Shown here: positions 63,597 to 64,000 of the stretch, one piece after another
How the letters are laid out: each line of letters opens with the position of its first letter
How positions within the stretch are numbered: the stretch's first letter is position 1
From: Anadara kagoshimensis
Taxonomy: Eukaryota; Mollusca; Bivalvia; Arcoida; Arcidae
NCBI GenBank assembly: GCA_021292105.1
Contig: CM037872.1
Location: forward strand, 13,790,791-13,854,790
DNA: 64,000 nt
Direction of reading: 5' to 3'
The notes under the pieces: model-generated
Database searches by the model: none
Seen by the model: the letters and a program-made list of their open reading frames with translations, nothing else
Told to the model about the DNA's origin: nothing
Position numbers and translations under genes: made by a program

Positions 63597-64000
63597 GTAT
63601 TATCACATATATTTGTTGTTTTGTTTTTCATCAATAAGACTTGAAAATAAGCAAGAGTTCAATCCAGTTAAAATTATTTTGAATTGGACATATATGTATA
63701 ACCTGATTGTTTCAATTTGAATAAATTTACTAGTAGTATTAAAGTGTTTTTGATAAATCCAGATAAGAGAAACTGCCCTATGGTAATACATAGGTATTAC
63801 AGAAGATTGTATAATTTGATAAATCTAAATACATGTATAAAGCTGGTCATATCATTACAGACTGAAAATCTTCATAAAATTAAATTCCTGAAAACATCTC
63901 TCTTCTAAAGCATGTTTTTATCTTGAAAATAAATTTTTCCTGAAAAAATTCAAGCCAAACAATTTTGTTGCATACATTTAGATCATTAATTTAAAACAAT
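63597..64000 (+). other. CIT: Start of the next citron kinase intron
   Basis: A GT donor at 63597-63598 opens an intron in phase 1. No acceptor-bounded exon continuing the kinase C-terminal extension is visible before the window ends. Confidence 0.7.

Overview
This is an AT-rich, intron-rich eukaryotic window, most likely from a bivalve mollusc. The evidence is the repeat fauna: tRNA-headed SINEs with the central region and TTAAACACC-type 3' end common in bivalves, two pearl/HINE-like elements built on a ~145-bp core repeat, and several TIR-bearing short elements. The genes have GT/AG introns. No prokaryotic, organellar or viral-fossil sequence was recognised.

Layout. Bases 1-9.2 kb carry a complete seven-exon gene for a YjbQ/UPF0047 family protein (146 aa). 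Its penultimate exon is present as two tandem, apparently mutually exclusive copies 37 bp apart. Introns and flanks hold SINEs, a LINE fragment, small MITEs and short tandem repeats. Bases 9.2-16.7 kb are gene-poor: SINE, pearl/HINE element, a solitary copy of a 995-bp palindromic TTAA element, another inverted-repeat element and a divergent tandem repeat.

Bases 16.7-53.4 kb are one huge tandem array. Seventeen copies of the same ~980-bp palindromic TTAA-flanked element alternate with a ~1.08-1.23 kb spacer. The left block (to 31.96 kb) has a dimeric higher-order period of ~4.57 kb. The right block is a simple ~2.06-kb satellite whose rightmost copies are almost identical. The elements occupy two different TTAA sites of the spacer. 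Filled and empty versions of both sites coexist, so the junctions record how the array grew by unequal exchange between elements. This array is the most unusual object in the window.

Bases 53.4-55.6 kb are a stack of three nested or abutting elements, one with a clear 5-bp target duplication. From ~55.9 kb to the right edge lies the 5' part of a citron Rho-interacting kinase (CIT) gene: a noncoding first exon, then seven coding exons for the N-terminal region and nearly the whole AGC-type kinase domain (360 codons). It continues beyond the window. Its introns carry a 28-bp minisatellite, a strong hairpin, a hAT-like MITE and a second pearl/HINE element.

The two genes are on the + strand and have no evident functional relation: one is a small metabolic-type protein, the other a cytokinesis kinase.
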